Source: Formicarius rufipectus (lineage: Eukaryota > Chordata > Aves > Passeriformes > Formicariidae). From it: DNA of 64,000 nucleotides. Under the pieces are notes generated by a model. That model did not search any database. It had not been told where the DNA came from and saw only the letters and a program-made list of their open reading frames with translations. The translations under genes and the position numbers were made by a program. This document shows positions 1 to 11,500 of this stretch, one piece after another. Within the stretch, counting starts at the first letter, position 1. Each line of letters begins with the position of its first letter. The stretch spans positions 2,451,616 to 2,515,615 of the forward strand of contig VXAU01001757.1 of assembly GCA_013399695.1 (NCBI GenBank), read 5' to 3'.

Positions 1-379
1 CTCTTTGGCCTTCAGGCTCTTTGGTATTTTCTCTCACTATTTCCTTCTCCCCTCATGAGGCATCCTAGAGTTTGTTTAGAGATTTGGTGGGTTGGTTGAG
101 GGGGTTCTGTTGTTTCTTTAAGCCAAGTACATAAAATCTGCGTAAAATTCATTCACTACCATTTTCAGGGAAAGATAAATTATTTCTTGTGTCAATTGGC
201 CAGTGGTTCTAGACCTTCCTATCTATATATTATTTAAAGGACTATGGGGTCTCTGAGACGAAAGGGTAACATTATCAAGGCTTAACATCAACTTCAAACA
301 GGAGGCTGCAACTGAAATACTCTGGTGCTGGACTTCAGATTGGTTGTTGGATTTTGACTTTAAAATTACATTGGGAGAT
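1..379. other. Unique noncoding sequence
   Basis: AT-leaning single-copy-looking DNA with no convincing reading frame, repeat consensus or RNA gene. It runs up to the first CR1 remnant. Confidence 0.5.
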
Positions 380-589
380 TCATTGAATCCTCAAGCAGTC
401 TGGGTTGGAAGGGAATTTAAAGCTCATCCAGTCCCACCTCCTGCCATGGGCAGGGACACCTTCCACCAGCCCAGGTGGCTCTGAGTCCCGTTCAACCTGA
501 CACTCCCAGGGACGGGGCAGCCACAGCTTCTCTGGGCAACCTGTGCCAGGGCCTGCCCACCCTCACAGTAAAGAAAAAATTCCTTCTTC
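380..589 (-). mobile_element. CR1 LINE fragment, 5'-truncated
   Basis: The segment carries the hallmark reverse-complemented CR1 3' region: a 'gggttggaaggga' block followed by 'catgggcagggacacctt', 'agggacggggcagccacag' and 'ctctgggcaacctgtgcc', in the order expected for a minus-strand copy. The terminal octamer repeats at the left edge are badly eroded, so this is not a young insertion. It keeps only about 200 bp of 3' sequence and no coding part. The small reading frames across it are chance products of the repeat. Confidence 0.9.
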
Positions 590-1099
590 AATAAGAGCAG
601 GAGGTACCTCCATGGATGTACCACATCTCCATGTCCTTCTAATCCTGCTGCATGCCAAGCCTTTGCCTCTGGGTATTCCTGGCCCGGCTGCTCAATGGGA
701 TTACAAGAGCCACTTTCTCAGTTTAGTTTGAATACAAGTAAATCTGTTTGCTCAAATGAGTCCTTGCCTTTCTCTGAGGTTTGTCATCACAAGGCATGTT
801 GCAGAAGCCATACAATCACTTAGGATTAAAACCACAAAAGACTATCTTTGACAGTGCTAACTTTGGGTATTCTTATTACTGAGAGAGAAGTCTGGATGCC
901 TGGTCTTCCTGAGGGTGTTTCTGCTTAGCAGTCTTTCTTTCTATGCAAATCCCATGCAGACACCATCTTTGGAAAGAGTGTTCCTGGTGCAGAAACTACC
1001 GGCATGACCAATAAACTTAATATTTAAAGGGTATATCCTTAAATTCACACAAATCATGTCCCAGGGTACAACCATCCCCTCCAGAAGAAGCAGAGAAAC
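590..1099. other. Unique noncoding sequence
   Basis: No repeat family, exon or RNA recognised. The only reading frames are about 60 codons long and overlap each other on both strands. Confidence 0.5.
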
Positions 1100-1560
1100 C
1101 CAGCAATTCAGCAGAACACCTCTCCCAGCCACCATCCCTTCTCACAGAGCCCTTGGTCCTCTCCCTCCCCCCTCAGCAGCCACCTCCCACTAAACCCATC
1201 CTCTCCCCTTTTGCCAAAAACTGTTCTTCTAGCCCCAAATGTAACACTCACCTTCCCTCTTCTTTCCCATTCTATAAATGCATCCTTTAGCTCTTGTATT
1301 GTCCAACTCCTCCACATCCCTTTTCCTCCTCCCATTACTCTCACTTTCCATTCTCTCCCCTCATCCTTCCCACTTGTAAATGGTACCTCTCCTTCTTTAT
1401 ATACCACTTTGCCCTTTCTCCCTCCAAATCAGCATCCACCTTCTGGAAGTATTCACTGCCTATTTTACATTCTCTCTGTAAACTTTTTCCTGACTTTTTT
1501 TTTTTTTTTAAGGATACTACATAAAAATAAACTATCTTTTTTTTTTTTTTTTTTTGAAAG
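1100..1560 (+). repeat. Pyrimidine-rich, G-depleted tract with terminal poly-T runs
   Basis: The plus strand is dominated by C and T; I count 25 G in the 360 bases from 1141 to 1500. It is not a simple tandem repeat but an irregular C/T-rich stretch, ending in a run of 16 T (1494-1509) and a run of 19 T (1537-1555). Such tracts can form triplex DNA or provide splice-acceptor-like pyrimidine tracts, and can mark transcription-linked strand asymmetry. None of these roles is shown here. The overlapping 121-codon frame on the plus strand (1211-1576) is rich in Pro, Ser, Leu and Phe simply because of the C/T bias, and I do not regard it as a gene. Confidence 0.75.
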
Positions 1561-1909
1561 TCCCTGTGACCATTAAACTACCACATTCAGCAGTGAGTTT
1601 TTACAGCTTATCATAAAACCTCCTGCAGTCCCATTATAGTTGGCTAAGGAATAAAACATAGTTTGAAAATAATCCCAATTGTCTACCATTACTGATTTCC
1701 TCCTGTGCTTCTTACCTGGTTAAACAATCAACATAGTAGGTGTCTGTCTGTCCTCAGATTTCAGAGCAGTGCCCAAAGGAGACAGAGAGAGGGAAAACAG
1801 AGCCTGCAGGGCAGCTCCTGCTGAATCCGGCACACTGGTCACCAATCCTTGCACAAAAACAGAGTGAATGCAACACTCCCCACCTCTCACCTTGTCCAGT
1901 CACACATCT
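1561..1909. other. Unique noncoding sequence
   Basis: Nothing recognisable lies between the poly-T tract and the SINE copy. Confidence 0.45.
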
Positions 1910-2047
1910 AGATCATGGAATACTCTGAATTGGAAGGGACCCACAAGGATCTGCAAGTCCAGCTCTCCAGTGAATCACCCATCCAGCGGCTGAACCCTCA
2001 ACGCTGGCATTGTCAGCACCAATCTCCAACCGAGCTCATCTCAGGCA
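1910..2047 (-). mobile_element. TguSINE1-type SINE (tRNA-Ile head, CR1-derived tail)
   Basis: Read on the minus strand, the element starts near 2047 with a tRNA-Ile-like head. The A box (TGAGCTCGGTTGG) is at 2038-2026, a degenerate anticodon-arm region follows, and the B box (GGGTTCAGCC) is at 1997-1988. After the head comes a short linker and then the CR1-type 3' tail, including 'gatccttgtgggtccctt' and a decayed terminal repeat near 1910-1925. This arrangement and order match TguSINE1, which is made by RNA polymerase III and moved by CR1 reverse transcriptase. At about 140 bp it is essentially full length. Mismatches in the T-arm and the loss of a perfect terminal octamer indicate an old copy. 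It is a retroposed pseudo-tRNA, not a functional tRNA gene. Confidence 0.88.
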
Positions 2048-2768
2048 CAGACAGCAACACTGGGAAGGGTCCAGGTGTGGCTGCAGGACCAAGTGGCCAA
2101 AGGCACCGTGGGGCACTGCTCCATGGATGTGTTTTGGGGCGGGTGAGAAGGAGGAAGAGGCACAAACACGAAGAATGAGTCAGAGCCACACCTTGCAGGT
2201 GGCTGTCACCAAGCTCTGAGACTGCTGTGCAGGAGACTTTGCCATCAGCAGGAGGTTTTCTGGGTTGTGGCCAACGAAGCCATTGCTGTGAAGGGTATTT
2301 GGTGTAACAGGTTGTTTTTTCAGAAAGGGCCAAAGGCAGAAGCTGTGACTCTGCTTTGGTTTCCCTTCCTCCACACCTCCACTAGCGATGAAAATGGATC
2401 CCAAGGTGGGGAAAAAACTTGGAATGGGTAGTCAGCAACTCACTCTCCCTCCCTTTGGACAAGTTCTTTAAAAATCCTAATAAATGCATTAGGAATGAGC
2501 ACATTTTCCATCTGTCCAGCTCATTCTTCCCTTATGCTGATGTTTCAAATAGACTGTTAGAGAGTTACACAATTACCAGATTAAAAGGATGTCACAGGCA
2601 GCTTTGATTATAAATTCAAGTGGTTATATTAACAGAAAAAAATCTCCTGAAAATAATACCATTATAATAATGCATTATTGTCTGCAGTTGAGACATGTTC
2701 TGTGAGCAGCAGGGTGATACACCCTGTGTCAGAAGGTGGGTAATGTCAACCCAAAGTTCCTCTTGGAG
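2048..2768. other. Unique noncoding sequence
   Basis: No repeat consensus or coding evidence. The 106-codon minus-strand frame at 2013-2333 begins inside unique DNA, runs into the SINE head and shows no recognisable protein features, so I treat it as chance. Confidence 0.5.
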
Positions 2769-3170
2769 TCACAGAACCACAGAATCGTTAGGGTTGGAAA
2801 AGACCTCCAAGGTCATCGAGTCCAACCTTTGACCAAACACCACCACATCCATTAAACCATATTGCACCACTCATTTTTTGAACACTTCCAGGGATAGACT
2901 TCAGCACTTCCCTGGGGACCCTGTTCCAATGACTAACCATTCTTTCAGGGAGGAAATCTTCCCTGATCCTCCCCTGGTGCAACTTGAGGCCATTTCCTCC
3001 TGTGCTGTCATTAGTTGTCTGGGAAAAGAGACTGACCCACCTCACCACAACCTCCTTGCAGGTAATTGTAGAGGGCAATAAGGTCTCCCCTGAGCCTCCT
3101 TTTCTCCAGGTTGAACAACCCCAGTACCCTCAGCCATTCCTTGTGGGACTTCTGTTCCAGCCTCTTCACC
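2769..3170 (-). mobile_element. CR1 LINE fragment, 5'-truncated (~400 bp)
   Basis: The left edge has the reverse-complemented CR1 terminus (two imperfect octamers, 'cacagaaccacagaatc'), followed by 'gggttggaaaagacctcc' and 'catcgagtccaac'. The region around 2890-3170 follows the CR1 3' UTR and end-of-ORF2 order, including 'ttctccaggttgaacaacc' and ending near 'cagcctcttcacc'. The copy breaks off at 3170, consistent with incomplete reverse transcription. The wording of the left end fits a different CR1 subfamily from the copies at 380-589 and 16879-17197. Confidence 0.93.
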
Positions 3171-5494
3171 TCTCACCTCCATGTGAGAAGAGAAACACTC
3201 ATACAAGAGAAACACAAGATGACCAGCAAAATATATAGTAGTTCAGACTCGACACTTTTCTCAGCTTATATATGGCTTATGTTCCTTTGGAAACAAAGTA
3301 ATCAAAAAATCTGCCACTAAACCATCAGGTTCCCAAAACCCAGCAATACTGTGAGTCCAGGGAATCACGTTACAGCACTCTGGCATTGTCCTTAGGTCAC
3401 TTACAACCCCCAAAAGTTCAGAGGTTAGTTTGAAGGACTGTCCCCAAAATTCAGATACTTTGCTACCTCCACTCTAGGCTTTCCACACATCTTCAAAATT
3501 CACAGGAAGACAAGAAACCTTTCCTAGTGTCTACATCTTGCACCTGGTTGAATTATAGCGCCATCAAAAGAGTCGCTGTTATGATGTTTTGACATTCCTG
3601 GTGCTGTGAAGTCGAGGAATTGCAGGGATCTACGGAAACTGAAGATTTCTGCACAAGTAACGTGAATCTCCTCTAAAACACTAGGCTCACAGTGTAAATT
3701 AATCCAAAGATTTTGAGGGGAAAGTTAAATTTCCTTTCTCCAAAGTTTTATCACCTATCCTGAACTGGTATCCTGCAAGAAACACAGCACCTTCCTCCTG
3801 TGCTCTGTGTCAGTGCAGGTTACGGATGCTGATGATCCACATGGCAGAGCCGTAAGAGCTATTGCAGTGATGAGTGGCTGCCATCAAGAGAACGTGGTGC
3901 GCTGGAAACTATCAAAACAAATAACCAGAGATTTTCATAATACTGATCAGGAAAATTGCATTTTATAGCCAGGAAATGCCATATGTGTGTTCAGATCAGA
4001 ACCTGACACTTCACAAAGTCTATAACGTCACAGTCCCCAAGATTCCATTTTTTCACTCTGTCAGTGTTTTGCCGCATCATGGTTTCAACCCCCAGCCATC
4101 TGTTGCAACTCCAGCAATGAATTACACCACCACAGATGGGAGACAATTCAGAGGGTTGCAGAGTCAAGATTTCAGTGATTAGGAAATCCCTGAATTATAC
4201 TTGACTGTGCAATCAAAATCTGTTCCCCATGTGCACACACACCACGACAACATCCCCAGCACTCCGATCACGTGCTGTGATCCCAGGCTCCCCAGGGCTG
4301 CCCCATTCCATGCAGAGATCCCAGGAAGGAACTGGGGTGGAGAGCAAGGGAAGCTGGTTTTGGCACAGGAATATGGACAGCAGGCACTTCCCCTGCCATG
4401 CACTGATAATCCAGGAGCAGGGCCTCCAAACCCATGCTCACAGTTGGAGAATTAGCTGCAAATTTAGGAGGAGAAAAATGCACATCAGGAGCGCGAGGCC
4501 CCACATCCTATTAACAAATGTCAAGTGTTTTTGTGTGGATGTTTGAGAGTTTAGCATTTGAACAGCTGGGAGTTTGTTTGGTTTTTTTGGGTTTTTTTTT
4601 GGTTTGTTTTTATTTTAATGGGTAATACAAAATAATTTCCTCCCAATTTGTTCCTGGAAAGAGAAGGCTACTTTGGCTCAGATGTTTAAAAGAGATGAAC
4701 CAGCAGGAAAAATTTCAGCCTGCATGAGTAACTGAAATGAAGTCGTAGTTTTATATTGACAGCACTGGGAAATCAAAACCTCCACTGTCATCCTGCACCT
4801 GGCCTGTGCTCAGAAGAAGCTACACCTGAGGGCTTTAGTTTTAAGGCAGGTTTGGAGCTTTATTTTGGGGGTTTTTTTGGTGTTTTTAAGCTGTAAGTGA
4901 AATTCTGGACCATTCACAATTTCTCTTGAAGCTATATAATAATAAAATAATAGTTTTGGCCCATGGAAATGAAAACAAAGGGACAAACAAAAGCTTTTAA
5001 AAGAGTGCCAGTATTTCCTTTCTCACTTTTCACAGTGATGGGATTAATTTTTAAAATCCATATGAAATTTTGAGACTGAGTTTAGCCCCATGTGTATTTA
5101 TAGCACTGACCACTTACATTTGATGCTTTGTTTTGAGCTGCACAGAAATTGTTGGCTAACCTGATGCCCTCCACATCTTGAGGGGAAGGCACTTCAGGAG
5201 GTGGCAGTGACAAGAGGCCATTGCAACAAATGTCAGCAGGACTCTTCTGCAGGCTGAAATATTTTCAAGATCTGCAGGAGCCTCTTTCCAGGAGATTTTG
5301 GACACAAAGTATGAAGAGAAAAGTATTTCCAAGCCTCCTGTTATCTGAGGCTCTGCTTTTCCTCTCTGGGTGTGGTTTGGAAGATGCTTTCCAGAGACAT
5401 CCTCAGCTGTGCAGTCACTGCAGGAACACCTCCATATTTGGCTAAATTCTTGCTTCAAGGTGCTTTCTGGGAGTTGGTTTTCTGCTCCTGATCT
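3171..5494. other. Unique noncoding sequence with T/G-rich patches
   Basis: About 2.3 kb without a recognised gene or repeat family. It contains G/T-rich low-complexity DNA at about 4570-4615 and 4860-4890 (T runs separated by short G runs). Reading frames of up to 138 codons at 5156-5572 have no recognisable domains, and the ones near the right end run into the CR1 tail. Confidence 0.5.
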
Positions 5495-5582
5495 CCATGG
5501 TGGAAGGTGTCCCTGTCCATGGCAGAGGATTGGTACAAGATGATCTTTAATGTCCCTTCCAACCCAAGCCATGCTGGGATTT
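5495..5582 (+). mobile_element. CR1 LINE 3' tail, strongly 5'-truncated
   Basis: The sequence shows 'tggaaggtgtccctgtccat', then 'gatgatctttaatgtccctt' and 'ccaacccaagccatgctggg', the sense-strand CR1 3' end. The terminal octamer repeats are mutated. Only about 90 bp remain. It is opposite in orientation to most CR1 copies in the window. Confidence 0.85.
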
Positions 5583-6490
5583 GCAGCACCGGATTGGTTG
5601 GGACCATTCTATGCCATTTTGGCTCCTCTCTGGAAAGTTTGCAGGAGACTGGGGAAAAGATGTTCATTAAAAACATGCCAGTGTGGTGTCTTGCCTGTCC
5701 TTGGAACAGCCCAAGGGTTCCTTCTCTGAGAGATAACTCCTTTTCCCCCAGAAGTTCTGTCAGAAGGTATTTCATTTTTTCCCTCTGGGAAGGGAGAAAT
5801 TTCCCCAATTCATTGTATATCTCCATCATCCTTATTCTAATGGGGCCTACATATAAACAAAGGTATCTGTCACCTTGAAGAAGAGAGGTCAGCTCTAGAC
5901 CTAGGGGGGATTCTCCTTCCCTTTTCCATGCAGGAAGCACCACTCAGATTGTGCTCTGCTATCAATACAAGCAGTCTGTTTTCCCATAATTTTTTTTTCC
6001 AGCAAGTGCACTTATTTTAAGTTTGTTTGCCAAGTGCAGTGGTGTTGCCTCCCTCCTTGATTATAGTTAAGTAAAAGTGTTTTTGTTTTAAGAGGAAAAA
6101 CAAATAGAATAAATTCCCTGGCCTCCCAACCCTCACAGGCACCTCTGGGACCAAGTTTATCATTCAGCAAGGGTGAGGGGGAGGAAACGATTGTTTGGGA
6201 CGCCCCTTGTTATGGTAGAGACAGTTGATCATAATATGAGATAATCCACCATGAATTATTTCTGACAATGTTTTACAAAAGTGCCACAATGGTATGCAAG
6301 TCAGAAAAAAGTTCTAGGCCAAATCCCAAAAAAACATAAATGGATTTATACTGGAGAACATGCCCCTCTGTCTATAGCTTACAGAATTATTCACATCAAG
6401 TCATTTCATAGAGAGGTTGGGCTTTCTCTTTATTGCTGGACAAGTTACTTGGGATGAAATTTTGATGGTTCCTGCACAAGAGGAACCTCA

Positions 6491-6560
6491 TGATCAGACC
6501 CAGATCCTGCTCAGTATCCTGCCTCCTGCTGTGGCCAGGAAGAGTGTGATAGAAGAAGAG
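6491..6560 (+). repeat. Possible ancient dispersed repeat remnant
   Basis: The core 'ctcagtatcctgcctcctg' followed by 'ctgtggccaggaa' resembles a motif I remember as recurring in amniote, especially reptile, noncoding DNA. I cannot name the family with confidence. It could equally be chance similarity in unique DNA. Confidence 0.25.
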
Positions 6561-7527
6561 ATCCGAAGACAAACCAATGCTTTTCCCTTTTTATACCAGA
6601 GGGAAAATGAGCCAAGAACCTTTATCACTGTGTGGCTTTTGGTGTTGCAACCCAGAGGTAATGGATTCCATGTTTCCCTACAAACTCTCCATCACCAGCC
6701 ATGGATTTATTCCTACCTGCCACCTTCTCTCAGATTAATTCTCAAAGTGTGTGTGCCCTTGAAATGCTACAGGCACTGAGCTCTGGGGGTTAAAATCAAG
6801 CACTACCTATTTCTCTCATCCAAGACTGCAGGAAACATTCAGAGCGGGCTTTCTTATCTCCTCAGCATTCCGAGGGCTGGCCTGAAGGACAAGGGCTCTG
6901 TTTCCTTGAAATAGCACACAGCACATTACATCAGGCTCGTGTCTGTCCCAAGCTGAACTACAGAGTAACTGGAGAATGGAAAAACGCTGCCAGCGCCCAA
7001 GTTGCCTGTTGCCACCTCCCACTGTAAGCTCCTATCTGGGAAATGCCTCGTGAATCGGATGGCAGAGTCTCAGCTGAGGAGCCACTGCCTCTGCTGGTGC
7101 CCATCCTGCCCAAGATTGCCCAGAGCAGCAGGACAGCCCTTCCAGCACAGCCCCACAGGGGGAGGGACAGGGTGAAGGGCCAAGCGTGTGGAGTAGGATT
7201 GCCCTTTCCAGGCTTTCCTGTGACTGTGTGGAACGCAACAGGATTCTGATAAGGAGGGAGGGGGAGCAGCTTTTTTGCCATTACATGGAGTAAAATTAGC
7301 TTAGGTGAGTAAGGGTGTCTGGCTGGCAGACAGCCTGTTTCAAATAGAGCCCAGTGAGCTCAGCTCCACGGCCAGGAAAACAGTGGGATTTGTATTTTAA
7401 AGTGCTTCACTGGATCAAGTGCTCGTAGCCAAAGCTGAGAGCAACTCAGAGGGGGAGGAATGGGGTGGTGGCAGCTGGGAGTCTGGCAGCTGTGTGATCT
7501 CTGGGGGCTACAAATGAACATGTAAAT

Positions 7528-7795
7528 TTCTATATTAAGCAGCAAAAGCATCTATTAGAGTAAAATTGCTCCAGCTTAATTGTTAGGTAGGCATGTTTGT
7601 TAAAATACAATTTAAGCAAGATCATATCGCTCCTCCTCACTCAGGAGTGTAGCTTGATAACGTCGTTTGTCAGCAACTGCCTATTATGTTAAATAGCTGA
7701 GGAATTGCTGGATATCTTTCTGCTTAGATAATAACATTAAAGTTTCTTGAAGCATTTTAGAAGTCTGACTAATCTCTCTGTCTCTCTATTTTATT
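7528..7795. promoter_or_regulatory. Candidate conserved noncoding element
   Basis: An AT-rich, repeat-free block with several TAAT/ATTA-type homeodomain cores and three CpGs kept in AT-rich DNA (7628, 7661 and 7664), which is unusual because methylated CpGs normally decay. A small inverted repeat (CTCCT at 7633-7637, AGGAG at 7643-7647) lies inside it. The texture resembles developmental enhancers, but constraint cannot be shown from one sequence. Confidence 0.25.
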
Positions 7796-8119
7796 TTTCT
7801 AAAGCGAATTTAGTGCTGGTGAAAGGTTCCAGATTGACAGCCCTGGAGACAGGAGCTGATTGCTTATCCACATAATAGGTACAGTTCAGACAGCTGCAGT
7901 GCACACACCACTCCCTCCAGCCAGGTTCTGCACCTTGAAGTGACATTTGGAACACCAGAGTGGCTGCAGGGTGTTGCTGGTTGGGTGATGGTAGTGGGCA
8001 CTCACACAGGTCATCCCTGGTTTTTCAGGTTAACCTCCTTGGGTTTCCTTTATAGACAGAGAGGAGGTTGCAATGATTCACCCTCCAGAAAAAAAACAGC
8101 AAGAGCCCAACTTTGTCTT

Positions 8120-8573
8120 ATCATAGAATCAATTGGGTTGGAAAAGACCTCTGAGATCATCAAGTCCAACCCTTGATCCAACTCCAGTCCGTTTACCAGA
8201 TTATGTCACTGCCACGTCCAATCTCAGTTTAGAAACCTCCAGGGACAATGAATCCACCCCCTCTCCGGGCAGGCCATCCCAATGCCTGGTCACTCTCTCT
8301 GGAAAGAATTTCTTTCTAATATCCAATCTAAATTTCCTCTGGCAGAGCTCAAGCCCCCCTTGTCCTGTTGCTGGTTCCCTGGGGGAAGAGACCAACCCCA
8401 CCTGAGTACAACCTCCCTTCAGGGAGTTGTTGAGAGTGATGAGGTCACCTTTAAACCTTCTCTTCTCCAGACTAAACACCCCCATCTCCTTCAGCGTCTC
8501 CCCATAGGACTTGTGCTCCGATCCCTTCACCAGCCTTATTGTTCTTCTCTGGACCATTCTCTATCCATCTCCT
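8120..8573 (-). mobile_element. CR1 LINE fragment, 5'-truncated (~450 bp)
   Basis: Starts at the left with a shortened CR1 terminus ('tatcatagaatcaattgggt'), then 'ggaaaagacctctgagatc' and 'catcaagtccaaccc', and continues through 'ggcaggccatcccaatgcc' and 'cttctcttctccagactaaa' to 'cttctctggaccattct' near 8560. This is the standard CR1 3' UTR and end-of-ORF2 order on the minus strand. It is among the better preserved copies here. The 118-codon minus-strand frame at 8201-8557 lies entirely inside the element and is repeat-derived. Confidence 0.94.
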
Positions 8574-11500
8574 TTAGACCACTAAGGGAGCCTTGGGACT
8601 TCAGGCTTGCAAAGCTCAGACTACATGGCTCACTCACAGACTCCCAGGGAGTCTGAGTGGGTCACTGATGGCCTGGGAAGTGAGAGATTTGTGCCTTTCA
8701 TTACATGCAAGCAAATACCCACGTCTTGAAATCCAGACGTCGAGAAACATCTGCAGCTGAGAATGGGCAAAGGCATGGAAAACAGACTTTGGTTAAAACT
8801 GCCTAAAAGTGCAACAACCGCAGCCAGACAAATGACAGGGGAATTGTTTGTTTGTTCCTGACACATCCAGAGCCAAAACCACCTGGATGCCTGGACAATC
8901 ATGTGCTGGCAACAGAGTCCAGACACCAACAACTGAAGATGGGCTTGAATCACAAACTGGTTACAGGAAACCTAACAATATGTGCTGCTGAAGCTGTCCA
9001 AATCCCTGACTCACACCTTCACTCTCCATTCAGCTCTCATTCCTGCACATTCCCACATACTGAAAGATAAATGGGTTTGTAAGGACAATATCATCCTGCA
9101 GGAGACACAGAAGCCTGTGAGAAAGGACTTTGTGGAGGATGGAAGGTGGGAAAGGCACCTCTGGAAAATGCATTGAGTTAGAAAAGTGCTCCTGGGTTCT
9201 TCACATGTGGCAGTGTCAGATTTTCTCCTGCTGGCAGCACTGGAAGGTTGGCTTTGGCAAATCCTACTCAGTCAGTGCTTTAGGTTTAATCCATGCAGAG
9301 CATGCAGCAGACAGGTTAAGAAAGCAGGACATCTAAACAAAGTGAGCAGATCTGGATGATATTTCAGCTAAATGAGGAGGATTTTTCATTAGGCTGTCAT
9401 TCCTGTTTTCATTTGTGGAAGTGTTTTTGCTCTTTGGATACCAACACGGCAAGCAAGGAGGCAACAAATAAAACAGGCTATTGCTCCTTCACAGAGGACA
9501 AGGCCCTTCCTCTCTCCAGCCAACTCCTCCAAGCATCCACATCCAAGCCCAGAGTTAGCAAGATCATTTCTGTAATGAATTAGGGCAGTTTCCTGCATCA
9601 AATCCTTCTGACAGCCAGAATGGAAAGCAATCCTGGGGAGAATCATACTAGATAATTGACCTTTTACTCAACAATTCTTAGGTTGCTCTTGAGAAACTGT
9701 AATTGTTGGAGGAGGGAGGAGGATAAACCACAAGCCTCAACAAGGAGAAAGGTTTTATGCAATAGTTCCTTGTTTTCCAAAATTTTCCCCAAGCAAACAT
9801 CACAGTGGCAAATTCTATACTTATATTTCTTGCTGTTTTGGCTTTCAGAGGGAGAATATCTACATTCTCAGTCTAGTAAAGGTATATGTACATTATTAAT
9901 ATATACCTTGTGATTGGTGTTTCATGCAGGTACTCCCAGGATGCAAAGCTTTGTTTACACACAAAAGCCTTTATAGAATTGGGGTTTGTCCTCTTATATA
10001 TTTATGCAAATACCATCAGACATCATCAGTTTCATTTCCTTCCATTGGAACATTACAATTGCAAATAATTTCTCTTTTCTCCCAAATATTGATTATTCCA
10101 AGGCACAAAGTGAAATTGCAAACATTTTGGTTATAGCTCTAAAGAGCACACACATCATGAGAGCAATGAGCTGAGCTCACTCCAGTCCCAAAATTGATTT
10201 GGCTTCCACACCTCTGCAAATGAAGTTACGTATTTTCATGCTCAAGTGAAAAAACCAACATGCAACATTTAATGCTTAATATATAAACAAAGTGCTCAAT
10301 GTTTACACACCAAGTCCTTTTTTTTCTTTCTAAAGTTAGGCAGAAAATAGCAATAGGTGAACCTCAAACCATTGGAAGGTTGGGTCCAGTTCAGATACTT
10401 ATCCAAACCCCTCTGTGTTTGAAAAACATCGGTTTGAAAACTTGCATGAACATGAGTCATCTGAATGCCACTCTGACTTATTATAGACCATCAGACTTTG
10501 AGTGATGGTCCTCAGGTTCTTTCTGATCACCAATTTGGCTTTTGCTTTCAAGTTTAATGATGCTGAGTCACAACAATGATAAAGTCTTTTAAAAAACCAG
10601 TTTCGTCTGTTGGCAGAGCCACAGCCAAATGAGGTCTGTCTGAGCCATGACCCGGTTTGCTCCCACCTCAGCGTGTTCCAGTCCACCCTGGAACATTCCC
10701 CAAGGCCACAGTTGATGCAGAGGTGATACAAAATTAATAGATCTGCATTGAACTCCCCAGCCCTCCTATCACCAGGGGTATTCCACAAAGGCCCTAAGAC
10801 TTCACCTTTCTGTCAGTTCAGTTTATGTGAAGAGCCACAGAAAAATGTCAAGTCAAACCTTGCGGCTGATGCAAGATGTACAGAGCTGATGCGGTGGAGT
10901 TACATAAACTGATGCCAACTACATTCACCCAAACTACACCCCAGGGCTGGGCAATGCACCACAGGAAGAGCACGCTGAACATGTGTGCACTTTAAGGAGA
11001 AACCTTCCTGCTCTGCAGCCACCCATAATGACTCTTGAAACTGTCCAAAACCCTAAAAGGCAGTTGTAGCCAAGTCTGGGGCAACTCAGCGACCTTCAGA
11101 GCATCCCATGGAACTCTTATTCTGCTAAAACTCACCACCAGGTTGAGGCATTCCATCTCCCTTTATCTGTTTATTGTAGGATAATGTGATCCACCACGAA
11201 AATCACATCAGCCTTTATAAACCAATAAACAATTTAAATATTTCTGGCTTAGTGCTCCAGGAATAATAACCATTCTTATCACTGAGAGATAAAGGGAGAC
11301 AAGAAAAGATAATAAGGGGATAAGCAAGGGGTTTGGAGACTAAGTAGAACTTGATACAACTCAGAGTTTCACTTAAGTCTTCTTCAGCTTCAGTTTTAAT
11401 GGAAAATAGTGCCATTGAGTTCACAAAAAACCAAAACCATCGGGCTAGGGGATGTTTTGCAGAGAGCAGTGAGCTGGCAAAGTGTGGTTCTTAAAAGGAA

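Larger units (their letters stand above)
5583..8119. other. Mostly unique noncoding sequence
   Basis: Contains a possible very old repeat (6491-6560) and an enhancer-like AT-rich block (7528-7795), entered separately. The 120-codon plus-strand frame at 6417-6779 covers the possible old repeat and has no recognisable domain. The 7250-7400 part is G-rich on the plus strand but not a CpG island. Confidence 0.5.

Noticed and set aside
1211..1576. 121-codon Pro/Ser/Phe-rich frame
   Set aside because: Produced by the pyrimidine bias of the tract; runs into poly-T.
1988..2047. tRNA-Ile gene on the minus strand
   Set aside because: The A and B boxes are present, but the cloverleaf stems are decayed and the sequence continues into a CR1-type tail, so it is the head of a SINE.
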